A stretch of 64,000 nt of DNA from Mesorhizobium sp. ZC-5 (GCF_025753855.1 NZ_JAOWPT010000002.1:372001-436000); one strand, 5' to 3'. Positions 38,574 to 49,115 are shown, counted from the stretch's first letter. Numbers and translations: made by a program. The notes: generated by a model not told the origin, from the letters alone.

Positions 38574-38939
38574 TTAAACGTAGAACACCACGGACGCAGC
38601 GGCAACTTCCTCATAGAGATCGGCGCGGATCGTCAATGCTTGTTCGGCGATGTCGCGGCTACGCTGCCGTCCAAGTTCAGCGAAGGACTGCGGAGTTGGT
38701 GTCGGCTTGGGCACTTCGGCCGCGACGGTCTGCGCGATCAAGGTGGCGCGGTATCCTTCGAACTTCTGCTTGATCCCGGCGACAACACCATGGAGCTTTC
38801 GACATGCCTCGGCGTGGTCCTTTGTCCGCAGCGACTTCTTGTGCTGCTTCCGGCCGTAGCTCTCGACGATGTCGGAGGGCACGCGGACCTATGCGTAGTA
38901 GGTGCCGTTGATGTTGATCAGATAGCTTGGCGCTTGCAT
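38574..38939 (-). pseudogene. Broken phage-type integrase, N-terminal remnant
   Basis: Reading down from ATG at 38939 gives QAPSYLINI..GTYYA, then a TAG stop at codon 17 (38889-38891). The same frame continues VRVPSDIVESYGRKQHKKSLRTKDHAEACRKL, which is the N-terminal arm-binding region of DUF6538-type integrases, and ends at 38574. The catalytic C-terminal domain is absent. It sits beside tRNA-Leu in the orientation typical of the integrase at a tRNA target. A ParA gene follows 20 bases later. Confidence 0.8.
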
Positions 38940-38955
38940 GTCTTCCATCCCTCGA

Positions 38956-38975
38956 ATGTACCCGAGCCTGAACCC
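38956..38975 (+). repeat. Arm-type direct repeat, right copy
   Basis: ATGTACCCGAGCCTGAACCC repeats 18 of 20 bases of the left copy at 36535-36554. It lies 16 bases upstream of the broken integrase start and about 65 bases inside the tRNA end, consistent with an arm site or integrase operator. Confidence 0.55.
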
Positions 38976-39039
38976 AAGTCGAGGGAGAAAACCGTTTGAG
39001 AACCAACGCTTGCAGCCAAATCAAAGACTTGGGTGCAAA

Positions 39040-39124
39040 TGGTGCCCAGAAGAGGACTCGAACCTCCACTCCTTGCGGAACACGGACCTGAACCGTGCGC
39101 GTCTACCAATTCCGCCATCTGGGC
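39040..39124 (-). tRNA. tRNA-Leu (anticodon CAG)
   Basis: On the minus strand the acceptor arm GCCCAGA pairs with TCTGGGC, followed by A and encoded CCA. The D-loop carries GGAATTGGTAGACGC, the anticodon loop reads TTCAGGT with anticodon CAG, a long class II variable arm follows, and the T-loop is GGTTCGAGTCC. These are the hallmarks of tRNA-Leu. Its 3' end is the attachment site of the islet and remains intact. Confidence 0.95.
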
Positions 39125-39199
39125 AGCGCCGCTCATGTAAGCGGGCGGGAAAGCAGTGTCAACGCGCTTTTTGCTCAGTCGTGCTGGAACGCTGGGCCG

Positions 39200-39820
39200 T
39201 CAGCCTTCGAGGATCTCTTTCGAGGCGACGGTGGAATCGGCATTGAGCCTGTAGATCATCGGCACGCCTGTGCCGAGTTCCAGGCTGACGATGTCCGGTC
39301 CGGAAATTCCTTCCAGCGCCATGATCAGCGCGCGCAAGGAATTGCCGTGCGCGGCAACCAGCACGGTTTCGCCGCGCAGCACGTGCGGCTGCATGTCGTG
39401 CATGTAGTACGGCCAGACGCGGGCGCCGGTGTCCTTGAGGCTTTCTCCACCGGGCGGCGGCGTATCGTAGGAGCGGCGCCAGATGTGCACCTGCTCCTCG
39501 CCCCACTTCTTGCGGGCGTCGTCCTTGTTCAACCCGTTGAGATCGCCGTAATCGCGCTCGTTGAGTCTTTCGTCGCGAATGGTCCGCAGATCGCTCTGGC
39601 CGGTAGCATCGAGAATGAACTGGCAGGTGCGCTGTGCGCGAACGAGCGCCGACGTGAAGGCAATGTCGAATTTCAGGCCGCGAGCCGCGAGTTTCTGTCC
39701 AGCTGCCTTCGCCTCGTCGACGCCCTTTTCGCTGAGATCGACGTCGCGCCATCCAGTGAACAGGTTCTTCAGGTTCCATTCGCTCTGGCCGTGGCGGACG
39801 AGGACGAGAGTTCCAGACAT
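39200..39820 (-). CDS. gpmA: 2,3-bisphosphoglycerate-dependent phosphoglycerate mutase
   Basis: A 206-residue cofactor-dependent mutase that interconverts 3- and 2-phosphoglycerate in glycolysis. The phosphohistidine motif is RHGQSEWN near the N-terminus, the second His is in [11 protein letters not shown], and [11 protein letters not shown] is a family signature. It is shorter than the 250-residue enterobacterial GpmA but normal for rhizobia. It is downstream of dapB and an ABC exporter on the same strand, and next to tRNA-Leu. Confidence 0.95.
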   Translation of the reverse strand: MSGTLVLVRHGQSEWNLKNLFTGWRDVDLSEKGVDEAKAAGQKLAARGLKFDIAFTSALVRAQRTCQFILDATGQSDLRTIRDERLNERDYGDLNGLNKDDARKKWGEEQVHIWRRSYDTPPPGGESLKDTGARVWPYYMHDMQPHVLRGETVLVAAHGNSLRALIMALEGISGPDIVSLELGTGVPMIYRLNADSTVASKEILEG

Positions 39821-39865
39821 GGTGTTCCTTTCCAGTTGCCGATTGGTGGGGATACGGTTTGCGGA

Positions 39866-40678
39866 CTAGCTCAATCCCAGCACGTCGCGCATCGAATAGA
39901 GGCCGGGTTTCTTGCCGTGCGCCCACAGAGCCGCCTTGACGGCGCCGCGCGCGAAGATCGCCCGGTCGCCGGCGTGATGGGAAAGCGTGATGGTTTCGCC
40001 GGTCCCGGCGAGCATGACCGAATGATCACCAACGACCGAGCCGCCGCGCAGCGTGGCAAAACCGATGGTTCCGGCGGGTCTCGCACCGGTGTGGCCGTCG
40101 CGCACGCGCACCTCGTTGCCGGCAAGCGGGATGCCGCGTCCGGTTGCGGCCGCCTCGCCGAGCAGCAGTGCCGTGCCTGATGGCGCGTCGACCTTGTGCT
40201 TGTGATGCATTTCGAGGATCTCGACGTCGAAATCCGCGGCATCCAGCGCGCGCGCCGCCTGCTCGACCAGTACGGCCAGAAGATTGACGCCGAGGCTCAT
40301 ATTGCCGGATTTGACGATTGTCGCATGGCGGGCCGCCGCGGCGATCTTCGCGTCATCCGCCTCGGTGCAGCCGGTGGTGCCGATCACATGCACGATGCGC
40401 GCCTGCGCGGCGTAGCCGGCGAATTCCACCGATGCGGCGGGCACGGTGAAATCCAGCACCCCGTCAGCCTTGGCAAAGACGGGCAACGGGTCGTCGGAGA
40501 TGGCGACGCCGATTGCGCCGACGCCCGCCAGTTCACCGGCATCCTTGCCCAGGAATGGTGAACCCGGCCGTTCGATCGCGCCGGCAAGGCGGGCACCTTC
40601 GATCGAATGGATCGCGCGGATGAGCGCCTGTCCCATGCGCCCTGCAGCACCAACGACGACCAGCCCCATTTCGCTCAT
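39866..40678 (-). CDS. dapB: 4-hydroxy-tetrahydrodipicolinate reductase
   Basis: A 270-residue NAD(P)H-dependent reductase in lysine and diaminopimelate synthesis. The Rossmann motif is [12 protein letters not shown] and the signature [13 protein letters not shown] holds the catalytic His and substrate-binding Lys. The start at 40678 overlaps the stop of the upstream ABC transporter (ATGA). Confidence 0.96.
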   Translation of the reverse strand: MSEMGLVVVGAAGRMGQALIRAIHSIEGARLAGAIERPGSPFLGKDAGELAGVGAIGVAISDDPLPVFAKADGVLDFTVPAASVEFAGYAAQARIVHVIGTTGCTEADDAKIAAAARHATIVKSGNMSLGVNLLAVLVEQAARALDAADFDVEILEMHHKHKVDAPSGTALLLGEAAATGRGIPLAGNEVRVRDGHTGARPAGTIGFATLRGGSVVGDHSVMLAGTGETITLSHHAGDRAIFARGAVKAALWAHGKKPGLYSMRDVLGLS

Positions 40679-42537
40679 GATGTGCCCCCTGCTGCTATCT
40701 TCACCGCCTTCGCCCGCTTCGGCTTGACCGGCGTTGCCTTGATGTCGTCGACGATGCCCAGGCCCTTTTCGTTCTGCAAGCGATGGAAGCGTGCGTAAAC
40801 GCCGTGCGGCCTGGCGAGCAGCGCCCGGTGGGTGCCTTGCTCGACCAGCCGGCCTTCTTCGAGGACAATGATCTGGTCGGCGCTGACGACCGTCGAGAGC
40901 CGGTGGGCGATGACGATCGTGGTGCGGTTCTTCATCACCTCGGCGAGCGCTTCCTGAACGCGCGCCTCGGACTCATTGTCGAGTGCCGAGGTCGCTTCGT
41001 CGAGCAGCAGGATCGGCGCGTTGCGCACGATGGCGCGCGCAATCGACAGGCGCTGCCGCTGGCCACCGGAGAGAGTGACGCCGTTCTCGCCGACCAGCGT
41101 GTCGTAGCCGTTGGCCTGCTGGCGGATGAAGTCGTCGGCCTGCGCCAGCTTCGCCGCCGTCTCGATCTCGGCGTCGGTGGCGTCGGCACGGCCGTAGCGG
41201 ATGTTGTCGCGGATAGTGCCCTCGAAAAGATAGGGCTGCTGCGAGACATAGGCGATCGAATTGCGCAGCGACTTCTTGGTCACCTTCGCGATGTCCTGGC
41301 CGTCGATCGAGATGGTGCCGCTGTCGAGGTCGTAGAAGCGCTGCAGCAGTGCCGTCAGCGTCGACTTGCCGGCGCCCGAGCCGCCGACGATCGCCGTCGT
41401 CTTGCCCGCGGCGGCACCGAAGCTCACATCGTGCAGCACCGGCGATGCTTCGGCATAGGAGAATGAGACGTGGTCGAACATGATGTCGCCGCTCGTGATC
41501 CGCAGTGCCGGCGCATCCGGCGCGTCGCCCTGGCGAGGCTCGAGGTCGAGGATCTCGTAGATCATCCGTGCATTCACCAGCGACCGTTCCAGGTTGACCT
41601 GGACGCGGGCCAGACGCCGCGCCGGATCATAGGCGAGCAGCAATGCGGTGATGAACGAGAATACCGAGCCGGGCGGTTGCACGCCGGCAGCGCTGCGATG
41701 GCTGGCATAGGCGATGACGCCGGCGATGGCGAAGCCGGCGAGGATTTCGGCGATCGGCGTTACCCGCTCGGACACCCGCGCGATCTTGTTGGCGCGCGCC
41801 TCTGCGTTGCTGACCAGCTCGGAAATCTTCTTCGACAGTTGCTCTTCCATCGTGAAGGCCTTCACGATGGCGATGCCTTGCGTCGCCTCCTGCATGGCGC
41901 CGATCAGCCGCGAGTTGATCTCGACGGATTCGCGGGTGATGCGCCGCAGCCGCCGCATCAGGTAGTTGACCGTGTAGACGAGCGGCGGGCCGATGAGCAG
42001 CGCCATCGCCGACAGCACCGGCTCCTGGATGAACATCACCGTGACCAGCGCGATCAGCGACACTGCGTCGCCTGCCACCGACTTCAGGGTCATGCCGAGC
42101 AGATCGCGGATGCCGTTGACGTTTTCGTTGATGCGCGCGGCCAGCTGACCGGAGCGCGTATCGTTGAAGAAGTTCACGCCGAGCTTCATCAGGTGGTCGA
42201 AAATGCGGCGCTGGTAGCGGGCGACGAGGTTATTGCCGACCTTGGCGAGTATCACCGACTGGCCGTAGGTGGCGAAGCCGCGAATGACGAAGGCAAGCGC
42301 GATCGAGCCGGCGACCAGCAGGATCAGGTCCTGGCGTCGTTCATAGAACAGTTCGTCGATGACGTCCTTCATGATCCAGGCGCTGAAGGCGGTGGTGGCC
42401 GCGACGGCGAGCAGGCAAAGCGTGGCAAGGACATAGTGCCAGCGGTAGTCGCGGCCGTTTTCCGCGAGGATGCGCCGGATGACGGCGACGACCTCGCCCG
42501 GATCCGCGCGCTTCTTCGTTGTTTCTGGCAGTGTCAA
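40675..42537 (-). CDS. ABC transporter with fused membrane and ATPase domains (MsbA-like)
   Basis: A 620-residue half-transporter. Transmembrane segments run about residues 45-330 (for example [24 protein letters not shown]), followed by an ATPase with Walker [11 protein letters not shown], signature LSGGQRQRL and Walker [13 protein letters not shown]. Lipid A or multidrug export are the usual roles for such exporters; MsbA-like function is possible but not proven. It is translationally coupled to dapB. A large stem-loop precedes its start. Confidence 0.92.
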   Translation of the reverse strand: MTLPETTKKRADPGEVVAVIRRILAENGRDYRWHYVLATLCLLAVAATTAFSAWIMKDVIDELFYERRQDLILLVAGSIALAFVIRGFATYGQSVILAKVGNNLVARYQRRIFDHLMKLGVNFFNDTRSGQLAARINENVNGIRDLLGMTLKSVAGDAVSLIALVTVMFIQEPVLSAMALLIGPPLVYTVNYLMRRLRRITRESVEINSRLIGAMQEATQGIAIVKAFTMEEQLSKKISELVSNAEARANKIARVSERVTPIAEILAGFAIAGVIAYASHRSAAGVQPPGSVFSFITALLLAYDPARRLARVQVNLERSLVNARMIYEILDLEPRQGDAPDAPALRITSGDIMFDHVSFSYAEASPVLHDVSFGAAAGKTTAIVGGSGAGKSTLTALLQRFYDLDSGTISIDGQDIAKVTKKSLRNSIAYVSQQPYLFEGTIRDNIRYGRADATDAEIETAAKLAQADDFIRQQANGYDTLVGENGVTLSGGQRQRLSIARAIVRNAPILLLDEATSALDNESEARVQEALAEVMKNRTTIVIAHRLSTVVSADQIIVLEEGRLVEQGTHRALLARPHGVYARFHRLQNEKGLGIVDDIKATPVKPKRAKAVKIAAGGTS

Positions 42538-42601
42538 ATTCCGGGCCCGTTCACGTCCGCTGCGACAGAACGCCTATTGCGGCGTCGGCGCCTCTCTTAA
42601 C

Positions 42602-42633
42602 CGCATCGGCCGGGCTTGCCTATGGCCGATGCG
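42602..42633. other. Perfect 10-bp stem-loop between glk and the ABC exporter
   Basis: CGCATCGGCC (42602-42611) and GGCCGATGCG (42624-42633) are perfect inverted repeats around a 12-base loop. The element lies 33 bases after the glk stop on the minus strand. No T-run follows, so it could be a transcript-stabilising or factor-dependent terminator structure. Confidence 0.55.
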
Positions 42634-42666
42634 CAACGGCTTCCGGCAAATACCGCGTGACCCGGT

Positions 42667-43692
42667 TCAGGCTTTCCAGCGGCGCCCGGATGTCTCGACG
42701 CCGAAACGGACCGGCGTGCGGGCATAGGCAGCGAGACCCGCAAGCGCCGCCAGCGGATGCGTAATCACATAGACCGGCATGTCGCGCATCAACTCCTTGT
42801 GTGGAGCCTTGTCTTCAAAAGCGGCGCGGAATTCGCCCGTTTGCAGTGCCGGCACGATCTTCTGCGCGATGCCGCCGGTCAGGTACACGCCGCCGCGGCT
42901 CATGAACACGAGTGCCAGGTCGCCGGCGGTGCGGCCGAGGCATGTCACGAAGATTGACAGCGCTTCCTCGGCGATCCTGTAGGACTTCTCCAGGGCAGCG
43001 CCTGTGATTTCCGCCGGTGTGGTGAACCGCGGAGCGGCACCGTCTGCCTTGGCGACGGCGCGATAGATGTTGACGAGGCCGCGTCCGCACAGAAGCTGCT
43101 CGCCGGAAATGCGGCCCTCGATCGGCTCCAGATGCGGGAACACCTGAAAGTCACGCGGGGTGCGCGGGCCGATGTCCATGTGGCCGCCTTCGCCGGGAAC
43201 CGGGATCCAGCGGTTGCAGGCGTGGATAAGACCGGCGACGCCGAGGCCGGTACCCGGGCCGAGCACGACACGGCCGGCGGTCGGCTCGGGCGTCCCGGGT
43301 CCGATTTTTTCCATGTGCTCTTCACCGAGCGCCACGACGGCGAGAGCCTGGGCTTCGAAATCGTTGAGGACCACCACATCGCGCAGGCCGAGATTCTCGA
43401 TCATCACCCGCGGCCGTACCACCCAGGGGCAATTGGTAAGCTCGATCTCGTCGCCATCGACAGGACCGGCGACGGCGAGTACCGCCGAACGCGGCTGGAC
43501 GGAGGTGCGGTCCAGGATAGCGGTCTGGATTGCATCGTCGATCGTGGCGAAATCCGCGGTCTGCACGATCGGGAACTGTTTTGGCTCCGCATAGGAATCG
43601 AGCAGAATGGCGAAGCGGGCATTGGTGCCGCCGATATCGCCGATCAGGATCGGAAACTGCAGGACGCTCTCGTCGCCGTTCTGGTTTGCCAT
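42667..43692 (-). CDS. glk: Glucokinase
   Basis: A 341-residue glucokinase that makes glucose-6-phosphate from glucose and ATP. The ATP-binding loop is [14 protein letters not shown], a second motif is [14 protein letters not shown], and EGGHMDIGP is the Glk family signature. The start at 43692 (MANQNGD) is used here; an ATG at 43704 with GAGGGGA three bases away is also possible. It is followed by the ABC exporter and preceded by mgsA, all on the same strand. Confidence 0.94.
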   Translation of the reverse strand: MANQNGDESVLQFPILIGDIGGTNARFAILLDSYAEPKQFPIVQTADFATIDDAIQTAILDRTSVQPRSAVLAVAGPVDGDEIELTNCPWVVRPRVMIENLGLRDVVVLNDFEAQALAVVALGEEHMEKIGPGTPEPTAGRVVLGPGTGLGVAGLIHACNRWIPVPGEGGHMDIGPRTPRDFQVFPHLEPIEGRISGEQLLCGRGLVNIYRAVAKADGAAPRFTTPAEITGAALEKSYRIAEEALSIFVTCLGRTAGDLALVFMSRGGVYLTGGIAQKIVPALQTGEFRAAFEDKAPHKELMRDMPVYVITHPLAALAGLAAYARTPVRFGVETSGRRWKA

Positions 43693-43722
43693 GCTCGTTT
43701 CCATTCCCCTCACAGGCGGCGT

Positions 43723-44106
43723 TCAGCCGTTCTTCTTGTTGTCGACGACGATCCTGGCGGTGGCGAGGTTGAGCGCCATCGGGATGTCATAGACGATCGC
43801 CAGCCGCATCAGCGCCTTGACATCCACGTCATGCGGCATCGGCGTCAGCGGATCAACGAAGAAAATCACCGCGTCGATCGCCTCCTCGGCGATCAGCGCG
43901 CCGATTTGCTGGTCGCCGCCGAGCGGACCGCTTTTCAGGCGGCGAACGGCAAGTTGCGGGCATGCTTCAAGCACCCGCTGGCCGGTGGTTCCGGTTGCGA
44001 CGATATCGCAGCCGGCGAGAAAGTCGGCATGAGCGGCGGCAAACGCCACCATGTCGTCCTTCTTTTCGTCATGTGCGATCAGGGCGAGGCGCAGTTTCGA
44101 AGCCAT
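43723..44106 (-). CDS. mgsA: Methylglyoxal synthase
   Basis: A 127-residue enzyme that converts dihydroxyacetone phosphate to methylglyoxal, a phosphate-releasing bypass of glycolysis. It starts [19 protein letters not shown] and has [17 protein letters not shown] and the catalytic Asp region [20 protein letters not shown]. The length is normal. It lies 31 bases before glk and probably shares its transcript. Confidence 0.95.
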   Translation of the reverse strand: MASKLRLALIAHDEKKDDMVAFAAAHADFLAGCDIVATGTTGQRVLEACPQLAVRRLKSGPLGGDQQIGALIAEEAIDAVIFFVDPLTPMPHDVDVKALMRLAIVYDIPMALNLATARIVVDNKKNG

Positions 44107-44189
44107 CTGGGCTCTTGGGCAAGCGGATTAAATCGGTTGAAGTCGTGTGACCGATCCGTTGCCAGAAAAGCGCCCGTCGCGCAACACCG

Positions 44190-45269
44190 TTAGTTCTGCG
44201 GCCGCGGCCGCGGCATCGGAATACCGATCTTCGGCGTCGGCGCAAACGAGTTGGCGGTGACCGGCATCGAAGCCGATGGATCGACCATCGCCGGAGGCTC
44301 AGGCGCTGCTACTGCGGCCACGGCTGTTCCGTTGCCGCCGATGGTCACCGCCATTTCCGATTCCGGTTCAGGCGCGGCAAGCACGGCACGGCATTCCTTG
44401 GGCAGGCTCGCCATCGTCATCAGGTCGCGCGCCTTGGGCGCATCCGGGTTCTTGTTGGGGCGCCAGGGTTCCTCGGTGAACCACCAGGCGAGCGACTCGT
44501 CGCAGCCGTCGCTCCTCGGTGTAGCCTGCTGCCGCTTGCAACCTGTCGAACCCGGCTGGCAGCCGATGCGGACGTGGAAGTGATAGTCGTGCCCCCAGAA
44601 CGGCCGCACCTTGCGCAGCCAGCTGCGGTCGCCCCTCACGGTATCGCAGAGCTTCTTCTTGATGCCAGGGTTGACCAGGATGCGTTCGACCTCGGGATAA
44701 CTTGCGGCACGCTTCAACAGGCGTGCATGCTCCGGCCGCCAGAGCTTATCCTTCACCAGATGGGTTTTCTCGTTGACCAGCGAAACCGCGCTCATGTTTT
44801 CGCGCTCTCGGGACGACAGCCGGCGATCCGGCATCGGCATGAACCAGATGTCGGCATCGAGACCGATCTGGTGCGAGGCGTGGCCGGTGAGCATCGGGCC
44901 ACCGCGTGGCTGCGAGATATCGCCGAGCAGCAGTCCCGGCCAGCCGTCGGCGGTTGCGTCGCGGGACAGCTTTTCGATCAGGCTGATCATCGCGGGATGA
45001 CCCCAGCGGCGGTTGCGAGAGAGGCGCATCGCCTGCCAGGTCGGACCGTCGGTGGCGATGGCGACGCCGCCGGAAAAACAGCCCTTGCTGTAGAAACCGA
45101 AGGATTTCGGCGTGGTCGCAGCCGGCAGCCTCTGGGAGCCGAACAGGTTTTTGGCCAGTTGCTCGGCATTGCCGTCAACGGCGGCTCCAGCCATCATCGC
45201 GGAGGTCGCAATCACAATCGCGGCCAAGCGGCGTGCAGCCTGAAGGAACGATTTCATCGGCGTTTCCAT
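44190..45269 (-). CDS. mepA: Penicillin-insensitive murein endopeptidase
   Basis: A 359-residue secreted zinc peptidase that cleaves D-Ala-mDAP crosslinks in peptidoglycan. A signal peptide (AAIVIATSAMMAGAAVDGNA) is present. The zinc region is visible as HASHQIGLDADIWF, with later His residues in GHDYHFHVRIG. A Pro-rich tail with no recognised domain follows, making it longer than E. coli MepA. An ATG at 45257 is an alternative start. Confidence 0.9.
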   Translation of the reverse strand: METPMKSFLQAARRLAAIVIATSAMMAGAAVDGNAEQLAKNLFGSQRLPAATTPKSFGFYSKGCFSGGVAIATDGPTWQAMRLSRNRRWGHPAMISLIEKLSRDATADGWPGLLLGDISQPRGGPMLTGHASHQIGLDADIWFMPMPDRRLSSRERENMSAVSLVNEKTHLVKDKLWRPEHARLLKRAASYPEVERILVNPGIKKKLCDTVRGDRSWLRKVRPFWGHDYHFHVRIGCQPGSTGCKRQQATPRSDGCDESLAWWFTEEPWRPNKNPDAPKARDLMTMASLPKECRAVLAAPEPESEMAVTIGGNGTAVAAVAAPEPPAMVDPSASMPVTANSFAPTPKIGIPMPRPRPQN

Positions 45270-45358
45270 GAGAATAAATCCACCCCCAAGCCTGGGCCAC
45301 GATGGTTACGCGAAGGTAAACGCCCGAGCATCATAACACGCTTCGCGTCGGGCGTGGA

Positions 45359-46273
45359 CTAATCAGCGCGGATTGCACTCCTCGCATCGGCGTCGCCTGC
45401 ACCGTTCCAGGTGTCGGTTGCCCACATGTGGTCGAAGGCGGAACGGTAATCCGGAAACTGGAAATCATAGCCCGCCGCCTTGATCGCCGCATTGGAAACC
45501 CGCTTGTTCTCCCCATAGAAGGACCGCGCCATTGGCGAAAGTTGGGCGGACGCGAAGGGAATCTCCGGCGGCGGTTCGACGCCCATCAGCTTCGCGGCAT
45601 AGCTCACCACGTCCTGCGGCGGCGCCGGCTCATTATCCGTCACGTTGAAGACGCCGCCGAGATTGCGTGCGGCGAGATGCCAAAGCGCCCCGGCGATGTC
45701 GTCGCAGTGGATGCGGTTGAATACCTGGTTCGGCTTGATCAGCCGCTTGGCGGTGCCGTTCGCCAGGTTGACGAAAGCGTTGCGTCCGGGACCGTAGATG
45801 CCTGAGAGCCGCAGGATGGCGACCGGCAGGCCGGTCTCCTGTCCGAGTGCCAGCCATTCATTTTCGGCGGCGAGCCGCTGGATCGAGCGCTTCGACACCG
45901 GCCGGCAATCGCCTTCTTCGTCGACCCAGGCACCTTGATGATCGCCATAGACGCCGACGGTGGAGAGATAGCCGATCCAGCGGAGGCGCGGCGTCTGTTT
46001 GGTGATGACCTCGCGGGCGAGCGCAAGCACTGGATCGCCCGTGTCGCCCGGGGCGATGGAAACGATGAGGTGCGTGGTTTCGCGCAAGACGTGGGCAGTC
46101 TCCCGGGGAAGGTCGGCCCCGTCGAAAAGCAGGGGTTCGATGCCAATTTGGCGCAGTTGATCGAATTTTTCGGCTGAGCGCGTCGTGCCGGCGATGGCGG
46201 CATCGCCGCGATTGGCGCGAGCGAATGCCTTGCCGGAATAGCCTGCGCCGAAGATGAAGAAGCGATCCGTCAT
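45359..46273 (-). CDS. NAD-dependent epimerase/dehydratase-like protein (YeeZ type)
   Basis: A 304-residue extended SDR-fold protein. The Rossmann loop is [13 protein letters not shown] and the serine and tyrosine regions are [13 protein letters not shown]. Substrate is unknown; relatives are annotated YeeZ or nucleoside-diphosphate-sugar epimerase-like. The ATG at 46273 overlaps the queG stop, so these genes are coupled. Confidence 0.85.
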   Translation of the reverse strand: MTDRFFIFGAGYSGKAFARANRGDAAIAGTTRSAEKFDQLRQIGIEPLLFDGADLPRETAHVLRETTHLIVSIAPGDTGDPVLALAREVITKQTPRLRWIGYLSTVGVYGDHQGAWVDEEGDCRPVSKRSIQRLAAENEWLALGQETGLPVAILRLSGIYGPGRNAFVNLANGTAKRLIKPNQVFNRIHCDDIAGALWHLAARNLGGVFNVTDNEPAPPQDVVSYAAKLMGVEPPPEIPFASAQLSPMARSFYGENKRVSNAAIKAAGYDFQFPDYRSAFDHMWATDTWNGAGDADARSAIRAD

Positions 46274-47454
46274 GCATGAATTCCATGGTTCGTGCGATTA
46301 GCGCTACCCGCTGGGCGAGCGGCACTCCACTCCGCAAGCACGTCATCATCTATTTCTTCGCTTGCAAGGTGGGTCGCGATTTCGGCGAAAGCCGGCGACG
46401 GCATCAGCCGGTACAGGGCCCAAACGGCAGCCCCCCGCACCAGCGGCGAGAGATCATGCGCGAGGTCGCGGCACTGGCCGATCAGCGAAAAATCACCGGA
46501 ATTGCCGGCGGCGATAAGCACGTTGCGGACGAAACGGTCGCGGCCGATGCGCTTGACCGGAGAACCGGAAAACAGCGCGCGGAAGGCGGAATCGTCGAGT
46601 GCAAGGAGTTCGGCCAGCCGTGGTTCGCGCAAATCGTCACGTGGCGCAAGCTTCATTTCGGAAGCGGAACGCGCGAACTTGTTCCACGGGCAGGCGGCGA
46701 GGCAATCGTCGCAGCCATAGATGCGGTTGCCGATCGCTTCGCGGAACTCGCGCGGAATCGGACCCTTGTTCTCGATGGTAAGGTAAGAAATACAGCGCCG
46801 CGCATCGAGCCGGTAGGGTGCTGGAAAGGCATTTGTCGGGCAAATGTCGAGACAAGCGCGGCAGGAACCGCAATGGTCGTCCTCGGGCATGTCGGGCGTC
46901 AGTTCGGCCGTTGTGAAGATCGAGGCCAGGAAAAGCCACGAGCCGAATTCGCGGCTGACGAGATTGGTGTGCTTGCCCTGCCAGCCAATGCCGGCGGCTT
47001 CCGCCAGCGGCTTTTCCATCACCGGCGCGGTATCGACGAAGACTTTGACGTCAGCGCCGCCGCGCGCCGCGAGCTTGCCGGCAATCTCCTTCAGCCGACC
47101 CTTGATGACGTCGTGATAGTCGCGGTTTTGCGCATAGACGGAGATCGCGCCACGGTCGCGTTTTTCCAGAATGCCGAGCGGATTGGCATCCGGCCCGTAG
47201 TTCATCGCGAGCACGACGACCGAGCGGACATCCGGCCACAACGTTTTTGGGTCGCCGCGCCGGGAAGCGGTTTCGGCCAGCCACTCCATCGAACCGTGCA
47301 GACCTTCTGCGACGAATTGACCGAGGCGCTCCGGAGCGAGGGGAATGGCGTCGGGCGTGGTGACGGCGACAATATCGAAACCGGCCTTTTTCGCCTCGCG
47401 GTCGATGAGGTCCCGGAGGCGCGCCGGATCGGCGATGGCCCCGGCGGCGCGCAT
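46270..47454 (-). CDS. queG: Epoxyqueuosine reductase
   Basis: A 394-residue B12-dependent iron-sulfur enzyme that completes queuosine in tRNA. Two [4Fe-4S] clusters are visible as [16 protein letters not shown] and [14 protein letters not shown], with the QueG N-terminal domain before and HEAT-like helices after. The start at 47454 overlaps the GST stop (ATGA); the longer open frame upstream reads through the GST gene in another frame and is not used. Confidence 0.95.
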   Translation of the reverse strand: MRAAGAIADPARLRDLIDREAKKAGFDIVAVTTPDAIPLAPERLGQFVAEGLHGSMEWLAETASRRGDPKTLWPDVRSVVVLAMNYGPDANPLGILEKRDRGAISVYAQNRDYHDVIKGRLKEIAGKLAARGGADVKVFVDTAPVMEKPLAEAAGIGWQGKHTNLVSREFGSWLFLASIFTTAELTPDMPEDDHCGSCRACLDICPTNAFPAPYRLDARRCISYLTIENKGPIPREFREAIGNRIYGCDDCLAACPWNKFARSASEMKLAPRDDLREPRLAELLALDDSAFRALFSGSPVKRIGRDRFVRNVLIAAGNSGDFSLIGQCRDLAHDLSPLVRGAAVWALYRLMPSPAFAEIATHLASEEIDDDVLAEWSAARPAGSANRTNHGIHA

Positions 47455-48146
47455 CAGAAGTCCAGATCCCCGTAGTGGGACGCCGGCGACAGGCCGCGTA
47501 CCCGATCGCCGAGCAGCGGCCGGAACGATGGCCGCGACTTCAGCCGCGTGTACCAGTCCTTGGCCGACGGATAGTCGGTCCAGTCGATCTCGCCGAGATA
47601 ATCGAGCACCGACAGCGTGCCGGCGGCGGCGAGGTCGGCATAGGACAGCCGCGGACCGGAGAGCCAGTTGCGGGTGCCGGCCAGCCAGTTGGTGTATTTC
47701 ATATGCTGCTTGATGTTGGAACGGGCGGCGCGGATGGCGCCCGAATCCGGCGAGCCGCCGCCATCGGTACTCGGCATCAGCGGCTTCAGCACGCGTTCGC
47801 GCACCAGGTGGCGGGTGACCTCGCCTTCGGTCTTCTGCAGGTACCAATCGATCAGTCGGCGGATTTCGGCGCGTTCCATTGGATCTTCGGCGAAAAGCCG
47901 GCGCTCGCGCTTCAACACGCCGCGCGTCTCGTCGAGATATTCGGCGATGACGGTGCCGCCGACGATCGGCACGTCGCCTTCCGCCAGAAGCACCGGCAGG
48001 GTTCCGGCCGGGTTCAACGCCAGGAATTCCTTGCGCCGTGTCCACGGCTTTTCCTCGATGAGTGCCAGTTCCTCCCCGTATTCACCGAAGGACAGGCGGA
48101 CAAAGCGGCTTGTGGCAAAGAGGGGGTGGTGGAAAAGGGTCAGCAT
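47454..48146 (-). CDS. Glutathione S-transferase family protein
   Basis: A 230-residue GST-fold protein. The thioredoxin-like N-terminal domain includes [22 protein letters not shown] and the cis-Pro region GTLPVLL; the helical C-terminal domain follows. The ATG at 48146 fits the family start. It overlaps queG downstream. Substrate cannot be inferred. Confidence 0.9.
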   Translation of the reverse strand: MLTLFHHPLFATSRFVRLSFGEYGEELALIEEKPWTRRKEFLALNPAGTLPVLLAEGDVPIVGGTVIAEYLDETRGVLKRERRLFAEDPMERAEIRRLIDWYLQKTEGEVTRHLVRERVLKPLMPSTDGGGSPDSGAIRAARSNIKQHMKYTNWLAGTRNWLSGPRLSYADLAAAGTLSVLDYLGEIDWTDYPSAKDWYTRLKSRPSFRPLLGDRVRGLSPASHYGDLDF

Positions 48147-48303
48147 GATACCGCGATTATCGATCGGCTCTGGCCAATTCAAGGCAGCGCCAGTAAGTCT
48201 TGGCCCGCCCGATTCTGAGGGCTGATGAGGCGACCCGAGCTATACGGGCAGACGGACGCCGTGACAAGCAAGCGACGGCCGCGGCGGCCGGCCGAGGGTC
48301 CCG

Positions 48304-49110
48304 ATGGAAAACCAGACAATTGTTGACGCGCTTTTGCTCGGCCTGCTGGAGGGGCTGACCGAGTTCATTCCGGTATCCTCCACCGGCCATATCCTGCTTG
48401 CCGGCCATTTTCTCGGCTTCAAATCGACAGGCAAGTCTTTCGAGGTGCTGATCCAGCTTGGCGCGATCCTGGCCATCCTGAGTGTTTACGCGGCACGGCT
48501 GCTGCGGCTGGCCGCCGACCTGCCGTCCAGCGGACGGGCGCGGCGTTTCGTGCTCGGCATCCTGATTGCCTTCCTGCCGGCGGCCGTGATCGGCGCTTTG
48601 GCGCATGATTTTATCAAGACGGTGCTGTTTGAAACACCGATGCTGATCTGCATCATGCTGATTCTCGGCGGCATCGTGCTTTTGGGGGTCGATCGCTGGG
48701 CGCTGCAGCCGAAGTATCACGACGTCATGGATTTTCCGCTGCGGGTCTATTTCGGCATCGGGCTGATCCAGTGCCTTGCCATGATCCCCGGCACCTCGCG
48801 TTCCGGCTCGACCATCGTCGGCGGGCTGCTGATGGGCGCCGACAAGCGTTCGGCGGCGGAGTTTTCCTTCTTCCTCGCGATGCCGACCATGGCCGGCGCC
48901 TTCGCCTACGATCTGTTCAAGAACCGCGATATCCTTTCGGCGGCCGACCTGCCGATCATCGTCGTCGGCTTCATCGCCGCCTTCGTGATGGCGGTGATCG
49001 TCGTGCGCTACCTGCTCGATTACGTATCGCGGCACGGCTATTCGATGTTCGGCTGGTGGCGGCTGATCGTCGGCGGCGCCGGCCTGGCGGCGCTGCTGAT
49101 CTGGGGCTGA
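48304..49110 (+). CDS. uppP: Undecaprenyl-diphosphatase
   Basis: A 268-residue inner-membrane phosphatase that recycles undecaprenyl pyrophosphate for cell-wall synthesis and gives bacitracin tolerance. The two active-site motifs are [14 protein letters not shown] near the N-terminus and [10 protein letters not shown] in the middle, with about seven hydrophobic segments. It is a normal-length BacA/UppP protein and probably monocistronic. Confidence 0.96.
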   Translation: MENQTIVDALLLGLLEGLTEFIPVSSTGHILLAGHFLGFKSTGKSFEVLIQLGAILAILSVYAARLLRLAADLPSSGRARRFVLGILIAFLPAAVIGALAHDFIKTVLFETPMLICIMLILGGIVLLGVDRWALQPKYHDVMDFPLRVYFGIGLIQCLAMIPGTSRSGSTIVGGLLMGADKRSAAEFSFFLAMPTMAGAFAYDLFKNRDILSAADLPIIVVGFIAAFVMAVIVVRYLLDYVSRHGYSMFGWWRLIVGGAGLAALLIWG

Positions 49111-49115
49111 AGGCC

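Larger units (their letters stand above)
36467..39058. mobile_element. 2.6-kb genomic islet integrated at tRNA-Leu(CAG)
   Basis: The segment is bounded by TGGTGCCTAGAAGAGGATT at 36467-36485 and TGGTGCCCAGAAGAGGACT at 39040-39058, identical at 17 of 19 positions; the right copy is the 3' end of tRNA-Leu. A broken integrase lies next to the tRNA and a second direct repeat lies just inside each end. The segment is visibly more AT-rich than the flanking genes. It holds three coupled cargo genes. The islet appears unable to move on its own now. Confidence 0.75.

Noticed and set aside
39095-40180. 361-codon frame across tRNA-Leu, gpmA and dapB
   Set aside because: It runs opposite a tRNA and two conserved genes.
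40783-42600. Two long open frames (40783-41466, 41470-42600) antisense to the ABC exporter
   Set aside because: The ABC exporter on the minus strand has complete Walker and signature motifs; the plus-strand frames lack any domain.
47455-48045. In-frame extension upstream of queG
   Set aside because: It overlaps the GST gene and is Arg-rich; the QueG family starts at about 47454.
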